Notes: a model not told the origin generated them from the sequence alone. Positions 51,556 to 60,842 are shown, counted from the stretch's first letter. The stretch is DNA of 64,000 nt from Paenibacillus tundrae (GCF_030812775.1 NZ_JAUSTI010000001.1:496001-560000); one strand, 5' to 3'. Numbers and translations are program-made.

Positions 51556-52846
51556 ATGGGTTATTCATAACGGCAAATTTGCTGTAAATAGTGGTTTGGA
51601 ATGGAAAGTCGTTCAAGGTTATATGGTTGTGGAAAATGATAAGATTGTGCATATTGGTGAGACGCTGCCGGAAGGGGACGAGAGCCTGCCCAAAGTAGAT
51701 GGAAAAGGACTTCTTTTCCTACCGGGTCTGATCAATACGCATGGTCATGCAGCAATGTCACTTCTAAGAGGACATGGAGATGATCTAGCGCTGCAGGTAT
51801 GGTTACAGGAAAAAATGTGGCCTATGGAAGCTAAAATGACGGCTGAAGATGTATACTGGGGATCATCCCTATCCGTGTTAGAAATGCTCAAAGGCGGAAC
51901 TACGGCTTTCCTCGATATGTATGATCATATGGATCAAGTGGCAAAAGTGGTAGAACAATCCGGTATTCGTGCTTCTCTGGCTCGCGGAGTTATTGGTCTG
52001 TGTTCAGAAGAAGAGCAGATGCGTAAGTTGGAAGAATCGGCTGCATTTGCCCGTGAGTGGCATGGACAAGCGGATGGCCGCATCACAACGGTTATCTCAC
52101 CGCACGCTCCATACACTTGTCCGCCAGAATACATAGAGAAGCTTGTTCAAGTTGCACACGACTTGAATCTGCCTCTGCATACACACATGTCAGAAACGAT
52201 CCGAGAAGTGGAGCAAAATGTGACGGATTATGGACTTCGTCCTGTTGCTCATCTGGAGAAACTGGGATTCTTCTCCCGTCCTTCCCTTGTTGCTCATGCC
52301 GTACACCTGAATGACGAAGAAATTGAAATTTTGGCTCGCAATCATGTTGCAGTTTCCCATAATCCGGGCAGTAACTTGAAGCTTGCTTCAGGTGTCGCTC
52401 GTGTACCGGATCTTCTAAAAGCTGGTGTAATGGTATCCTTGGGAACCGATGGCCCTGCAAGCAACAACAACCTGGATATGTTTGAAGAGATGAGATTGGC
52501 CGCTCTGATTCATAAAGGCGTATCGGGTGATCCGACGGCTGTACCAGCCGGAGAAGCTCTTCTGTTAGGAACGGCTTATGGCGCCAAATCTATTTTCTTA
52601 GATGACACAGGGCTATTAGAAGTGGGGATGAAGGCAGATTTTATCGCCCTTAACATTGAACAAGCTCATTTCTATCCGCATACGGATCTAATCTCACATA
52701 CCATCTATTCGGCTTCAGCGAAAGACGTGGAGCATGTATGGGTGGATGGTAAACAAGTGATTAAACACGGCGAATGTCTCACGATGGACGAAGAGCGCAT
52801 CTTGCGTGAGTCTCAATCGGCATTTGATGGTTTGCTTGCCCGTTAA
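51542..52846 (+). CDS. Amidohydrolase, probable methylthioadenosine/S-adenosylhomocysteine deaminase
   Basis: A 434-residue TIM-barrel metal hydrolase of the AtzA/TrzN/MtaD group. Metal ligands: INTHGHAAM (about 65-73), THMSET (about 213-218), HAVHL and SLGTDGPASNN (Asp about 305). SAH or methylthioadenosine deamination is the commonest role of this subgroup; guanine-type deaminases are related alternatives. It overlaps the rex stop by 14 bases, an odd pairing of a redox regulator with purine salvage. The mtn salvage genes at the end of the window use the same metabolite pool. Confidence 0.85.
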   Translation: MTTNKWVIHNGKFAVNSGLEWKVVQGYMVVENDKIVHIGETLPEGDESLPKVDGKGLLFLPGLINTHGHAAMSLLRGHGDDLALQVWLQEKMWPMEAKMTAEDVYWGSSLSVLEMLKGGTTAFLDMYDHMDQVAKVVEQSGIRASLARGVIGLCSEEEQMRKLEESAAFAREWHGQADGRITTVISPHAPYTCPPEYIEKLVQVAHDLNLPLHTHMSETIREVEQNVTDYGLRPVAHLEKLGFFSRPSLVAHAVHLNDEEIEILARNHVAVSHNPGSNLKLASGVARVPDLLKAGVMVSLGTDGPASNNNLDMFEEMRLAALIHKGVSGDPTAVPAGEALLLGTAYGAKSIFLDDTGLLEVGMKADFIALNIEQAHFYPHTDLISHTIYSASAKDVEHVWVDGKQVIKHGECLTMDEERILRESQSAFDGLLAR

Positions 52847-52881
52847 TGATGCAGCGTTTTAGAGGAAAGGAAGTTCGGCTT

Positions 52882-53409
52882 TTGAAGAGAAAAAAGAAGT
52901 GGATCTGGATATCGTTGCTGGTTCTAGTTCTGCTCCTGTTTGGACTTCAACGTTATTATGTCTATGTCACTCAGGATCAGCGCAATGAAGAAGCTATGGC
53001 TATTGAAGCTGCACAGCAGCAAGACATTACGTTCACTCAAGATATTCGTAAATATGTCTGGGGCGGTAAAGAGGGCGAAGACAACATTTATTGGACCTTT
53101 CTAGGTAAAAATAAAGACAAGCAGGATGTTCTCGTATGGGTGAAGTTCGACAATACAAATAAGCCGGTAACAGGCTCTGATGTAGTGCACAGTGAACTGG
53201 TTCAGAATGGCATGTCTGAAACTCAGATTCGCAATCGATTTAGCTCAGAGGTACCGGGTGGAGAAATAAAGCGTATTATGCCTGGTGTCGTGAACGGAAT
53301 CTACGTATGGCAAGTATATTACAATGACGATACCCACAATTATTATCGTTTCTATCGATTTAGCAATGGGGAACAGGTAGATTTAGTCTACACATTACCA
53401 AATAGCTAG
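52882..53409 (+). CDS. YpmB/TseB-like membrane protein
   Basis: A 175-residue protein with an N-terminal anchor (about 6-24, KWIWISLLVLVLLLFGL) and an outer domain with two PepSY/DUF5590-type beta units (about 45-175; YVWGGKEGEDNIYWTFLGKNKDKQDVLVWV and GVVNGIYVWQVYYNDDTHNYYRFYRFSNGE). In B. subtilis YpmB (TseB) follows dinG and affects cell-wall elongation with PBP2A. Start TTG 52882 follows AAAGGAAG; the frame is open from ATG 52846 at the stop of the previous gene. Confidence 0.83.
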   Translation: MKRKKKWIWISLLVLVLLLFGLQRYYVYVTQDQRNEEAMAIEAAQQQDITFTQDIRKYVWGGKEGEDNIYWTFLGKNKDKQDVLVWVKFDNTNKPVTGSDVVHSELVQNGMSETQIRNRFSSEVPGGEIKRIMPGVVNGIYVWQVYYNDDTHNYYRFYRFSNGEQVDLVYTLPNS

Positions 53410-53469
53410 CCTACTCTACAATTGGCCACATTACTTCCTTGTAATGAAGTCTAACTCGTATAGTACGAT

Positions 53470-53524
53470 AAAACACCAAAGTACCGGCAGATGATAGCAG
53501 ACTGCACGGTTCTTTGGTGTTTTT
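53470..53524 (+). terminator. Terminator after the ypmB-like gene
   Basis: AAACACCAAAGTACCG (53470-53485) with CGGTTCTTTGGTGTTT (53507-53522), 15 of 16 pairs, then TT. A very stable hairpin. Confidence 0.92.
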
Positions 53525-53743
53525 GTCATTCTATTGGATTTGAATAGTTAAAATTAATAATTTATTCATATTTTAGCCTTCGAAATTGTATATACGATGT
53601 GATATACTCAGATATGTATTCAACATTACATGATGAATAAACAAAACAAATAAATCCTGTTTAATTACGACACAGGACTTTGGTTGCCAATTTATTGACG
53701 CCTACAGGCTATAGTATAGGCCAAATTTGGGAGGGAAACTCAT

Positions 53744-54271
53744 TTGAAGCTAAAAGTATTACCGATTGCTTTAACTGTCGTCATTTCTGCCGTCCTGTTG
53801 TTTGGAGGTTGGTTTGTGTATCGCCAAGTGGCCATGCAGAATCCGATCGAAAAAATGATTACCCAGTATGATGGAGTCAATGATGTTCAGTTAACTATTA
53901 ACCGCAATAGCGTACAAATGAAACTTGATCTTGAGCCAGACGTTGATTTGGGGAGATTAGTTCAATATATTCACAAAGAAGGCCAGACACTTATTGGCAA
54001 TCGCGCTCTTAAACTCGATGTCATCGATCACTCTAACGAGGCTTTGGAGAACTGGTGGGGCGATGCAATGTTTACCGTAGCTCAAGCGATGGAAAACAAA
54101 CAGTATACCGAGATCACACCAACGCTGTCTAAGATGGCTACCAATGGAATTAAAGTAAATACCGCTATGGATGATAACAACGTATACGTCAGTCTCCGAG
54201 ATGGAGACGCAAGCAAGTTTATTATTCTACCACGTGTGCCAGGACAGATAGGAGTGTGGCCAAATGCCTAA
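53744..54271 (+). CDS. Membrane-anchored partner protein of the FtsH-like protease
   Basis: A 175-residue protein with one N-terminal membrane segment (about 5-24, LPIALTVVISAVLLFGGWFV) and about 150 residues outside the cytoplasm, of mixed alpha/beta look (DVQLTINRNSVQMKLDLEPDVDLGRLVQYI...). No family is recognised. It overlaps the FtsH-like gene by 8 bases. Since that protease lacks the usual extracytoplasmic domain, this protein may replace it; this is inference. Start TTG 53744 is 8 bases after GGGAGGG. Confidence 0.75.
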   Translation: MKLKVLPIALTVVISAVLLFGGWFVYRQVAMQNPIEKMITQYDGVNDVQLTINRNSVQMKLDLEPDVDLGRLVQYIHKEGQTLIGNRALKLDVIDHSNEALENWWGDAMFTVAQAMENKQYTEITPTLSKMATNGIKVNTAMDDNNVYVSLRDGDASKFIILPRVPGQIGVWPNA

Positions 54272-55766
54272 GTGGACTAAAGAAGTTGTAATTGGATTTG
54301 TTCCAGTGCTAATTATCTTTCTTGCTTTTGTAGGTGTAAATATCATCCCAATTTTGTTTGCTGTATTGTTGGTCGGCGGATTGTTGTTCATGATGCAGAT
54401 GCGTGGTGGCATTACCGTTGGAGCAAGTCAAGAGCGTAAACGGAAGAAAAAAGGGCCATCCAAGCTGACATTTGAAGAAATTGGTGGTCAGGATAGTGCC
54501 AAGCAAGAACTACGAGAAGCGCTCGATTTTCTTATCCGGCATGAAGAAATTCAAAAATTCGGGATTCGCCCGCTGAAAGGTATTTTGCTTACAGGGCCTC
54601 CGGGAACAGGTAAAACCTTAATGGCGAAAGCTGCCGCTCACTATACAGATTCCGTGTTTGTCGCTGCATCAGGTAGTGAATTTGTGGAAATGTATGTCGG
54701 CGTCGGTGCGGGTAGAATTCGTGATTTGTTCCGTGATGCAAGAACACGTGCAACGAAAGAAAATAAAGAAAATGCTATTATTTTTATCGACGAGATTGAT
54801 GTCATTGGTGGTAAGCGTGAAGGTGGACAACAACGTGAGTACGACCAAACGTTGAACCAGCTTCTGACTGAAATGGATGGAATCTATTCATCGGAAACAC
54901 CTCGAATCTTAGTGATTGCTGCAACAAACCGTAAAGAAATGTTAGACAGTGCATTGACTCGTCCGGGACGTTTTGACCGTCATATTCAGGTGGATATGCC
55001 TGATAAGAAGGGTAGAAAGCACATCTTGGAATTGCATGCAGTTAATAAGCCTATAATGACGGATGTAAGCCTTGAGAAGACGGCTGAAGAGTCTTATGGG
55101 TTCTCTGGAGCACAACTTGAAAGTGTGATGAATGAAGCTGCGATTTACGCGATGAGAGATGGATTGTCCAGTATTGAACAGCGCCATCTGTCGATGGCAA
55201 TTGACAAAGTTATGATGGGTGAGAAGACCGATCGTGAGTCCACTGTTGAAGAAAAGAAACGGGTAGCTATTCACGAATTGGGACATGCCATTATGGCGGA
55301 GTTAGTTCGTCCTGGTAGTGTTAGTCAGGTAGCGCTCAGTCCCCGTGGACAGGCTCTTGGTTATGTACGTCACAATCCACAACAAGAACAGTATTTATAT
55401 ACCAAACGTTTCTTGGAAGAGCAGATTATGATTGCCCTTGGTGGTGCGGCTGCAGAGGAAATGTATTACGGTGGTCGTAGTACGGGATCGCGCAATGACT
55501 TTGAACAAGCGACAAATGTTGTACAGACGATGATGGCTTCTGGTCTGACATCGCTCGGTATTGTGAATATGGACATGGTTACTACCGAAGAGTTGATGCG
55601 TGAGAATAAAGTCATTTTGCAGGAGCTTATGAACCAAACGAAACGATTGCTTGAAGAGCAACGGACAATATTCGACAACTCTCTGGATACCTTGATGAGA
55701 GAGGAAGTGTTGTCTGGGGAGCAATTTCGTTGTCAATTTCGTGACAGCGCCCTTTTACCGGCATAA
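54264..55766 (+). CDS. FtsH-like AAA+ metalloprotease without extracytoplasmic domain
   Basis: A 500-residue AAA+/M41 protein. Two membrane segments lie next to each other (about 8-27 and 30-45), with only a few residues between them where FtsH has about 70-100. The AAA module is complete: Walker A GPPGTGKT (about 110-117), pore motif EFVEMYVGVGAGRIRDLF, Walker B IIFIDEID, SRH ATNRKEMLDSALTRPGRFDRH. The protease has H-E-L-G-H (337-341) and the third ligand region GSRNDFEQAT. Length is shorter than FtsH (about 640), and it is probably a second, specialised copy. Confidence 0.9.
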   Translation: MPKWTKEVVIGFVPVLIIFLAFVGVNIIPILFAVLLVGGLLFMMQMRGGITVGASQERKRKKKGPSKLTFEEIGGQDSAKQELREALDFLIRHEEIQKFGIRPLKGILLTGPPGTGKTLMAKAAAHYTDSVFVAASGSEFVEMYVGVGAGRIRDLFRDARTRATKENKENAIIFIDEIDVIGGKREGGQQREYDQTLNQLLTEMDGIYSSETPRILVIAATNRKEMLDSALTRPGRFDRHIQVDMPDKKGRKHILELHAVNKPIMTDVSLEKTAEESYGFSGAQLESVMNEAAIYAMRDGLSSIEQRHLSMAIDKVMMGEKTDRESTVEEKKRVAIHELGHAIMAELVRPGSVSQVALSPRGQALGYVRHNPQQEQYLYTKRFLEEQIMIALGGAAAEEMYYGGRSTGSRNDFEQATNVVQTMMASGLTSLGIVNMDMVTTEELMRENKVILQELMNQTKRLLEEQRTIFDNSLDTLMREEVLSGEQFRCQFRDSALLPA

Positions 55767-55792
55767 TTTATTTATGTCGGTTATTTTTTTTT
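55758..55792 (+). terminator. Terminator of the FtsH-like module
   Basis: CCGGCATAA (55758-55766) and TTATGTCGG (55772-55780), nine pairs with one G-U, and a T tract. The stop codon lies in the 5' arm. Confidence 0.85.
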
Positions 55793-55836
55793 ACATTTCA
55801 GTCGTGCTAAGATATTATTATATGTTGGGTCGAAAT

Positions 55837-55864
55837 TTGTAATTTTCGGCGAACAGGGTACAAT
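55837..55864 (+). promoter_or_regulatory. Sigma-A promoter of hbd-ackA
   Basis: TTGTAA (55837-55842), 16-base spacer, TACAAT (55859-55864); about 30 bases from the -10 to ATG 55900. Confidence 0.6.
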
Positions 55865-55899
55865 AGAGAAATAGAGAACCGAAAGGATGGAACAGAACC

Positions 55900-56772
55900 A
55901 TGTTTTTTAAAAAAATAGGAGTTGTCGGCGGCGGTACGATGGGGCAAGGTATTTCCCAAATGCTCGCAGCCAAAGGACTTGATGTGCTTCTGGTGGAGCA
56001 TACAACGGAGAAGCTTGATTATGCCTATAATATGATCGAGACCAACTTGGATAAACAACTAGAGAAATGGGCAATTACGAAGGCAGAGAAAAAACTGATC
56101 CTTTCCCGGATTAACAAAGTTGCTCACTTGGCGGAACTGGGTTCTTGCGATATGGTCATTGAGACGATCACGGAAGACCTAGAAGCTAAAAAAGCAGTGT
56201 TTAGCCAACTGGATCAAGTTTGCCCAAGTAATGTTATTCTTGCAAGTAATACATCCACGCTGAGTTTGACCGAGCTTGCAAGCTCGACCAAGTACCCAGA
56301 GCGTGTTATTGGTATGCACTTTATTCACCCGGTATCCCGGGTTGATCTTGTTGAAATTATTCGTGGCTTGAAGACGTCTGATTCCACATTTGATGAGACT
56401 AGACGTTTTGTTGAAGAAGTGGCTGACAAAAAAGGCGTTATGATTTATGAATCCCCAGGATTCGTTACATCACGTTTGATCTGCCTTCTGATTAATGAAG
56501 CACTGCATGTATTGCAAGAAGGTGTTGCTTCTGCTGAAGACATCGATGATGCAATGCGTATCGGATATAACTTCCAGCATGGCCCACTTGAGATGGCTGA
56601 CCGTTTCGGACTTGATTCCGTTGAAGCAGCACTCGAAAGAATGTTCCGTGAATTCGGGGAATTGAAATATCGTCCTTCGACTGTCCTGAAGAAAATGGTA
56701 CGTGCAGGACACTTGGGTGTCAAAACGGGCGAAGGATTCTTCAAGTACGACAAGGATGGTGACAGACTGTGA
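55900..56772 (+). CDS. hbd: 3-Hydroxybutyryl-CoA dehydrogenase
   Basis: A 290-residue NAD(P)-dependent 3-hydroxyacyl-CoA dehydrogenase. The Rossmann motif is GVVGGGTMGQGISQMLA (about 6-22), the catalytic His lies in GMHFIHPVSRVDLVEIIRG (about 139-157), and ASNTSTLSLTELAS and GFVTSRLICLLINEAL are family blocks. Homologous to mmgB/hbd. It is coupled to ackA by a GTGA overlap, so a four-carbon acyl-CoA step and acetate kinase are made together. Ribosome site GAAAGGATGG. Confidence 0.93.
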   Translation: MFFKKIGVVGGGTMGQGISQMLAAKGLDVLLVEHTTEKLDYAYNMIETNLDKQLEKWAITKAEKKLILSRINKVAHLAELGSCDMVIETITEDLEAKKAVFSQLDQVCPSNVILASNTSTLSLTELASSTKYPERVIGMHFIHPVSRVDLVEIIRGLKTSDSTFDETRRFVEEVADKKGVMIYESPGFVTSRLICLLINEALHVLQEGVASAEDIDDAMRIGYNFQHGPLEMADRFGLDSVEAALERMFREFGELKYRPSTVLKKMVRAGHLGVKTGEGFFKYDKDGDRL

Positions 56773-57974
56773 AAGTATTAGTAATCAACGCGGGGAGCTC
56801 CTCGCTCAAATATCAATTGTATAATATGACAGACGAGTCCGTACTCGCAAAAGGTCTTGTTGAGCGGATCGGAATGGACTCCTCCATTCTTACACACAAG
56901 CCAACAGGTCGCGAAGACGTGACTGAAGTTAGCGAAATTCTGGAGCATACTACTGCAATTCGTAAAGTTATCGATATGCTGACAGACAAAGAAAACGGCG
57001 TATTAGGTTCCGTAGACGAAATTCAAGCTGTGGGACACCGCGTTGTTCATGGTGGTGAAGCATTTAAAGAATCTGCTTTAGTTGATGATGTAGCGAAAGC
57101 TGAGATTCGCCGTCTATTCGACCTCGCACCGCTTCATAACCCTGCAGCGATGATGGGTATTCGTGCGGCTGAATTGAATATGCCAGGCGTTCCTCAAGTT
57201 ATGGTCTTTGATACAGCATTCCATCAAACAATGCCTGAAAAAGCCTATCTGTATGCAATTCCGCGTGTACTTTACAAAAAATATAAAGTTCGTCGCTATG
57301 GAGCGCACGGTACTTCCCATGATTATGTAAGTAAAGCAGCAGCAGAATATCTGGATCGTCCGCTCCAAGACCTGAAAATTATCACTTGTCACGTAGGTAA
57401 CGGTGGTAGTGTAACAGCAGTTAAAGGTGGTCTTTCTGTAGATACGTCCATGGGTATGACTCCGCTCGAAGGTTTGATGATGGGAACACGTAGTGGTGAC
57501 CTTGACCCAGCAATCGTGCCTTATGTAATGAACAAGGAAGAACTGAGCGTAAGTGAAGTAAACTCCATGTTGAACAAGCACAGTGGATTGCTGGCGATCT
57601 CTGGGATCAGCAGTGACATGCGGGAGATTACAGAAGGTATGGAGAATGGCGATGCTAACTCCACACTGGCTTTCGAGATGTACGAGTATCGTCTGCGTAA
57701 ATACATTGGTTCATATGCAGCAGCAATGAACGGTGTAGACGTAATCGTCTTTACAGCAGGTGTAGGTGAGAACTCCGTTGTTCTGCGCCAAAAAGTATGT
57801 GAGCAATTGACGTACCTAGGTGTTGAACTAGACGAAGCTTTGAATGCGATCCGTTCCGGCGAACCACGCCGCATCACAACGAGCAATTCCAAAGTGGATG
57901 TTCTTGTTGTGCCAACGAACGAAGAATTGGTGATTGCAAGAGATACACACCGAATCGTATTGAATTCTCAGTAA
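56769..57974 (+). CDS. ackA: Acetate kinase
   Basis: A 401-residue ASKHA-family kinase interconverting acetate/ATP and acetyl phosphate. Marks: NAGSSSLKYQLY (about 6-17), GHRVVHGGEAF, FDTAFHQTMPEKAYLYAIP, RRYGAHGTSHDYVS, GNGGSVTAVKGGLSVDTSMGMTPLEGLMMGTRSGDLDP and FTAGVGENS. Start GTG 56769 overlaps the hbd stop. No pta is next to it. A butyrate kinase role was considered, but length and motifs fit AckA. Confidence 0.95.
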   Translation: MKVLVINAGSSSLKYQLYNMTDESVLAKGLVERIGMDSSILTHKPTGREDVTEVSEILEHTTAIRKVIDMLTDKENGVLGSVDEIQAVGHRVVHGGEAFKESALVDDVAKAEIRRLFDLAPLHNPAAMMGIRAAELNMPGVPQVMVFDTAFHQTMPEKAYLYAIPRVLYKKYKVRRYGAHGTSHDYVSKAAAEYLDRPLQDLKIITCHVGNGGSVTAVKGGLSVDTSMGMTPLEGLMMGTRSGDLDPAIVPYVMNKEELSVSEVNSMLNKHSGLLAISGISSDMREITEGMENGDANSTLAFEMYEYRLRKYIGSYAAAMNGVDVIVFTAGVGENSVVLRQKVCEQLTYLGVELDEALNAIRSGEPRRITTSNSKVDVLVVPTNEELVIARDTHRIVLNSQ

Positions 57975-58009
57975 TCTAATTGTAAAGTGAATATAGCATG
58001 ACAAGGAAG

Positions 58010-58046
58010 TGCAGGGGACAGGCATAAGCCTGCCCGCTGCATTTTC
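58010..58046 (+). terminator. Hairpin between ackA and asnS
   Basis: TGCAG/CTGCA outside (58010-58014 with 58037-58041) and CAGGC/GCCTG inside, followed by TTTT. A likely terminator, only about 25 bases before asnS. Confidence 0.65.
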
Positions 58047-58069
58047 AAATTCAGCACTAAGGGAGAGAT

Positions 58070-59371
58070 ATGGGCATGAGCACGGAGTGTGTAATTCGTA
58101 ACGTGAATGAACATGTAGGCGAGACCGTAAAGATCGGCGCATGGATTAACAACAAACGTTCCAGCGGCAAAATTCAATTTTTGCAATTGCGTGATGGAAC
58201 CGGATATATTCAAGGGGTTGTCGTAAAAAGTGAAGTAAGCGAAGAGATCTGGAATGCGGCAAAGAGTCTTACCCAAGAGAGCTCGCTCTATGTTACAGGT
58301 ATTATTCGTGAAGAGCCGCGCAGTAACTCCGGCTACGAAATGACAGTTACTGATGTCGAAATTATTCATCTCACGGAGAACTATCCAATTACGCCTAAAG
58401 AGCACGGTGTTGACTTCTTGATGGATCATCGTCATCTGTGGCTACGTTCGACTAAACAACGTGCAGTTATGGTGATTCGTGCAGAGATCATCCGCGCTGT
58501 TCAGCAGTTTTTTGATGGTAACGGATTCACACAGGTTGATCCACCAATTCTGACACCATCCTCTGCAGAGGGTACTACGAATTTGTTCCACATTAAGTAC
58601 TTTGACGAAGATGCATACCTGACTCAAAGTGGACAGTTGTACATGGAAGCAGCAGCAATGGCACTTGGCAAGGTGTATTCCTTTGGACCTACGTTCCGCG
58701 CAGAAAAATCCAAAACGCGTCGTCATTTGATTGAATTTTGGATGATTGAGCCGGAAATGGCGTTTGTAGACCATGAAGAGAGCTTGCGAGTACAAGAGAA
58801 GTTTATTGCTCATGTTGTACAATCTGTGGTGAAGAACTGCCGTGCAGAGCTCGAATCAATTGGACGTGATGTTAGCAAGCTTGAAGGCATTGTCGCACCA
58901 TTCCCACGCATCACATATGATGAGGCGATTGAGTTCCTGAATGGACAAGGCTTCGATATCCCTTGGGGAGAGGACTTCGGCGCACCACACGAAACAGCGA
59001 TTGCTGAGAAGTATGATACACCGGTATTCATCACACACTACCCAGCAGGCATCAAAGCATTCTACATGAAGCCTGACCCGAATCGACCTGAAGTTGTTCT
59101 TTGTGCAGATATGATTGCACCAGAAGGTTATGGAGAGATCATCGGAGGTTCGCAACGGATTGATGATCCAGAACTGATGAAACAACGCTTTGATGAGCAC
59201 CAGCTTTCGGATGAAGCATATCAATGGTACTTGGATTTGCGTAAATACGGATCGGTACCTCATTCTGGTTTCGGTCTGGGATTGGAGCGGACGGTAGCTT
59301 GGATCTGTGGATTGGATCATGTACGCGAAACGATTGCATTCCCTCGTATGCTCTATCGTTTGTATCCTTAA
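58070..59371 (+). CDS. asnS: Asparaginyl-tRNA synthetase
   Basis: A 433-residue class IIb synthetase charging tRNA-Asn. The N-terminal OB-fold (about 20-105, [32 protein letters not shown]) reads the anticodon. Motif 2 is [26 protein letters not shown] and motif 3 [18 protein letters not shown] 58070 is 4 bases and ATG 58076 10 bases from AAGGGAG; either is possible. The TAA overlaps the ATG of dnaD. Confidence 0.96.
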   Translation: MGMSTECVIRNVNEHVGETVKIGAWINNKRSSGKIQFLQLRDGTGYIQGVVVKSEVSEEIWNAAKSLTQESSLYVTGIIREEPRSNSGYEMTVTDVEIIHLTENYPITPKEHGVDFLMDHRHLWLRSTKQRAVMVIRAEIIRAVQQFFDGNGFTQVDPPILTPSSAEGTTNLFHIKYFDEDAYLTQSGQLYMEAAAMALGKVYSFGPTFRAEKSKTRRHLIEFWMIEPEMAFVDHEESLRVQEKFIAHVVQSVVKNCRAELESIGRDVSKLEGIVAPFPRITYDEAIEFLNGQGFDIPWGEDFGAPHETAIAEKYDTPVFITHYPAGIKAFYMKPDPNRPEVVLCADMIAPEGYGEIIGGSQRIDDPELMKQRFDEHQLSDEAYQWYLDLRKYGSVPHSGFGLGLERTVAWICGLDHVRETIAFPRMLYRLYP

Positions 59372-60090
59372 TGCTTAACCGTGAGTCTATGGAAGATACC
59401 GGCTCCAAAGCATGGATCAATGGAGCAGCTTATGGGATGACATCGGGAACAGCGCAGCTTCCTTATGCATTATTGCGCTATTATCATCAGTTAGGTCTAT
59501 CCGATGCAGAGGTGCTCTTGCTCATTCAACTTCTGGGCTTTCAACAGGCAGAATTCAATGAGTTTCCTACCTTGGAAGAGCTCGGTGGTCGTATGGGACT
59601 ACCCCCAGAAGGCATTGCAAGAATGCTGCAACGCTTGATGAAGGATGGATATGTTGCCATTGATGAGCACCGAGATGAGGAACGTGATATTCAGTACGAA
59701 CGTTATGACCTGCATGGGCTGTTTGCACGATTAGCGACTTGTGTAGCTGAGGATGTTGCCGCTATACAGAAACAACAGCTGGAACATAACGCGCGTTCGA
59801 ATTCGAACAGTGTTCAAATAGAAGAGGAAGAGCGTAATATGTTTTCCATTTTCGAAAAAGAATTCGGACGTCCGCTTTCACCCATGGAATGTGAAACGAT
59901 CTCCAGTTGGTTGGATCAGGATCGGTATCAAGAAGAATTAATTCTGATGGCGCTGAAAGAGGCTGTATTTGCAGGCAAAGTCCATTTCCGATACATTGAT
60001 CGAATCTTGCTTGAATGGAGTCGTAATCGAGTGAAGTCGGTTCAAGACGCCAAAGCGTATACGCAACGTTTTCGTAGTGGTGGTCGTTAA
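59371..60090 (+). CDS. dnaD: DNA replication initiation protein DnaD
   Basis: A 239-residue DnaD, a primosome and remodelling protein used at replication start and restart. The N-terminal winged helix is at about 25-110 (LPYALLRYYHQLGLSDAEVLLLIQLLGF... and TLEELGGRMGLPPEGIARMLQRLMKDGY). The C-terminal DnaD/DnaB2 domain is at about 155-225 with the YxxxIxxxW-type HFRYIDRILLEW. The start is taken as ATG 59371, a TAATG restart on the asnS stop; ATG 59389 is an alternative. nth does not follow, unlike B. subtilis. Confidence 0.92.
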   Translation: MLNRESMEDTGSKAWINGAAYGMTSGTAQLPYALLRYYHQLGLSDAEVLLLIQLLGFQQAEFNEFPTLEELGGRMGLPPEGIARMLQRLMKDGYVAIDEHRDEERDIQYERYDLHGLFARLATCVAEDVAAIQKQQLEHNARSNSNSVQIEEEERNMFSIFEKEFGRPLSPMECETISSWLDQDRYQEELILMALKEAVFAGKVHFRYIDRILLEWSRNRVKSVQDAKAYTQRFRSGGR

Positions 60091-60124
60091 TTCAACATAT
60101 AGAAGTATCTCTATTCAGAAAATC

Positions 60125-60159
60125 AGACAGGCCAGATGTTATTCTGTGCCTGTCTTTTT
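60125..60159 (+). terminator. Terminator of asnS-dnaD
   Basis: AGACAGGC (60125-60132) and GCCTGTCT (60148-60155), inner CAGA/TCTG, then TTTTT. Confidence 0.88.
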
Positions 60160-60290
60160 ATTGTGATATGATTCAGGATGGAAATTCCGCTTTTCAGGCG
60201 AAAGGCAACTATGTTAATAAAAAAATAAAATAATATGCAGGGGCAGAGTGAAGCTTTGTCGTCTAATGTAATGGAGAGGAGGGGAGAGTT

Positions 60291-60842
60291 ATTGATGAAG
60301 CGCGCATAATTGAACGAATCCGTGAAGGAGACACATCCCAGGTTCGCTTGTTGATCGATAAGTATAGCCAGCATGTATACCACGTGGCGTACTCGGTACT
60401 ACGAAACGATCAAGAAGCTCAGGATGCAGCTCAGGAAGCGTTCATACAGATGTACAAATCTCTCCCTGATTACCGATCCGAAGGCTTCAAAACATGGCTT
60501 ACCCGCATTGCGTTTCATAAAGCAATTGATGCCAAGCGTAAGCTCGGCAGACGAAGCAATGAAGATCTAGGTGGAGAAGAGAGAATCCATCACTTACCTG
60601 GACGAGAAGAAGATGTCCTTACAAGGCTTATTCGAGAAGAACGTAAGGAAGCTCTGCGAGCGCGAATTAGCCAGTTGCCTGCTCAGCATCGTGATATCAT
60701 CACGGCATATTATTTAAAAGAGAAAAATTATGAGCAAATTGCCCACGATGCCCAAGTGGCTGTGAAAACAGTAGAGTCCCGATTATATCGTGCACGGCAG
60801 TGGATACGAAATCATTGGAAGGAGGATGAGTGGCGTGAATAA
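60291..60842 (+). CDS. ECF sigma factor with probable AUU start
   Basis: A 183-residue ECF sigma factor. Sigma-2 has IIERIREGDTSQVRLLIDKY...AYSVLRNDQEAQDAAQEAF and FKTWLTRIAFHKAID (about 5-85); sigma-4 has LPAQHRDIITAYYLKEKNYEQIAHDAQVAVKTVESRLYRAR (about 125-165). AGGAGGGG (60277-60284) is 6 bases before ATT 60291, in frame and followed by the conserved first helix. No ATG, GTG or TTG lies in frame until TTG 60348, which would cut off that helix. A TAA at 60264 closes the frame upstream. So an AUU start is the best reading. The next two genes follow closely. Confidence 0.8.
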   Translation: MDEARIIERIREGDTSQVRLLIDKYSQHVYHVAYSVLRNDQEAQDAAQEAFIQMYKSLPDYRSEGFKTWLTRIAFHKAIDAKRKLGRRSNEDLGGEERIHHLPGREEDVLTRLIREERKEALRARISQLPAQHRDIITAYYLKEKNYEQIAHDAQVAVKTVESRLYRARQWIRNHWKEDEWRE

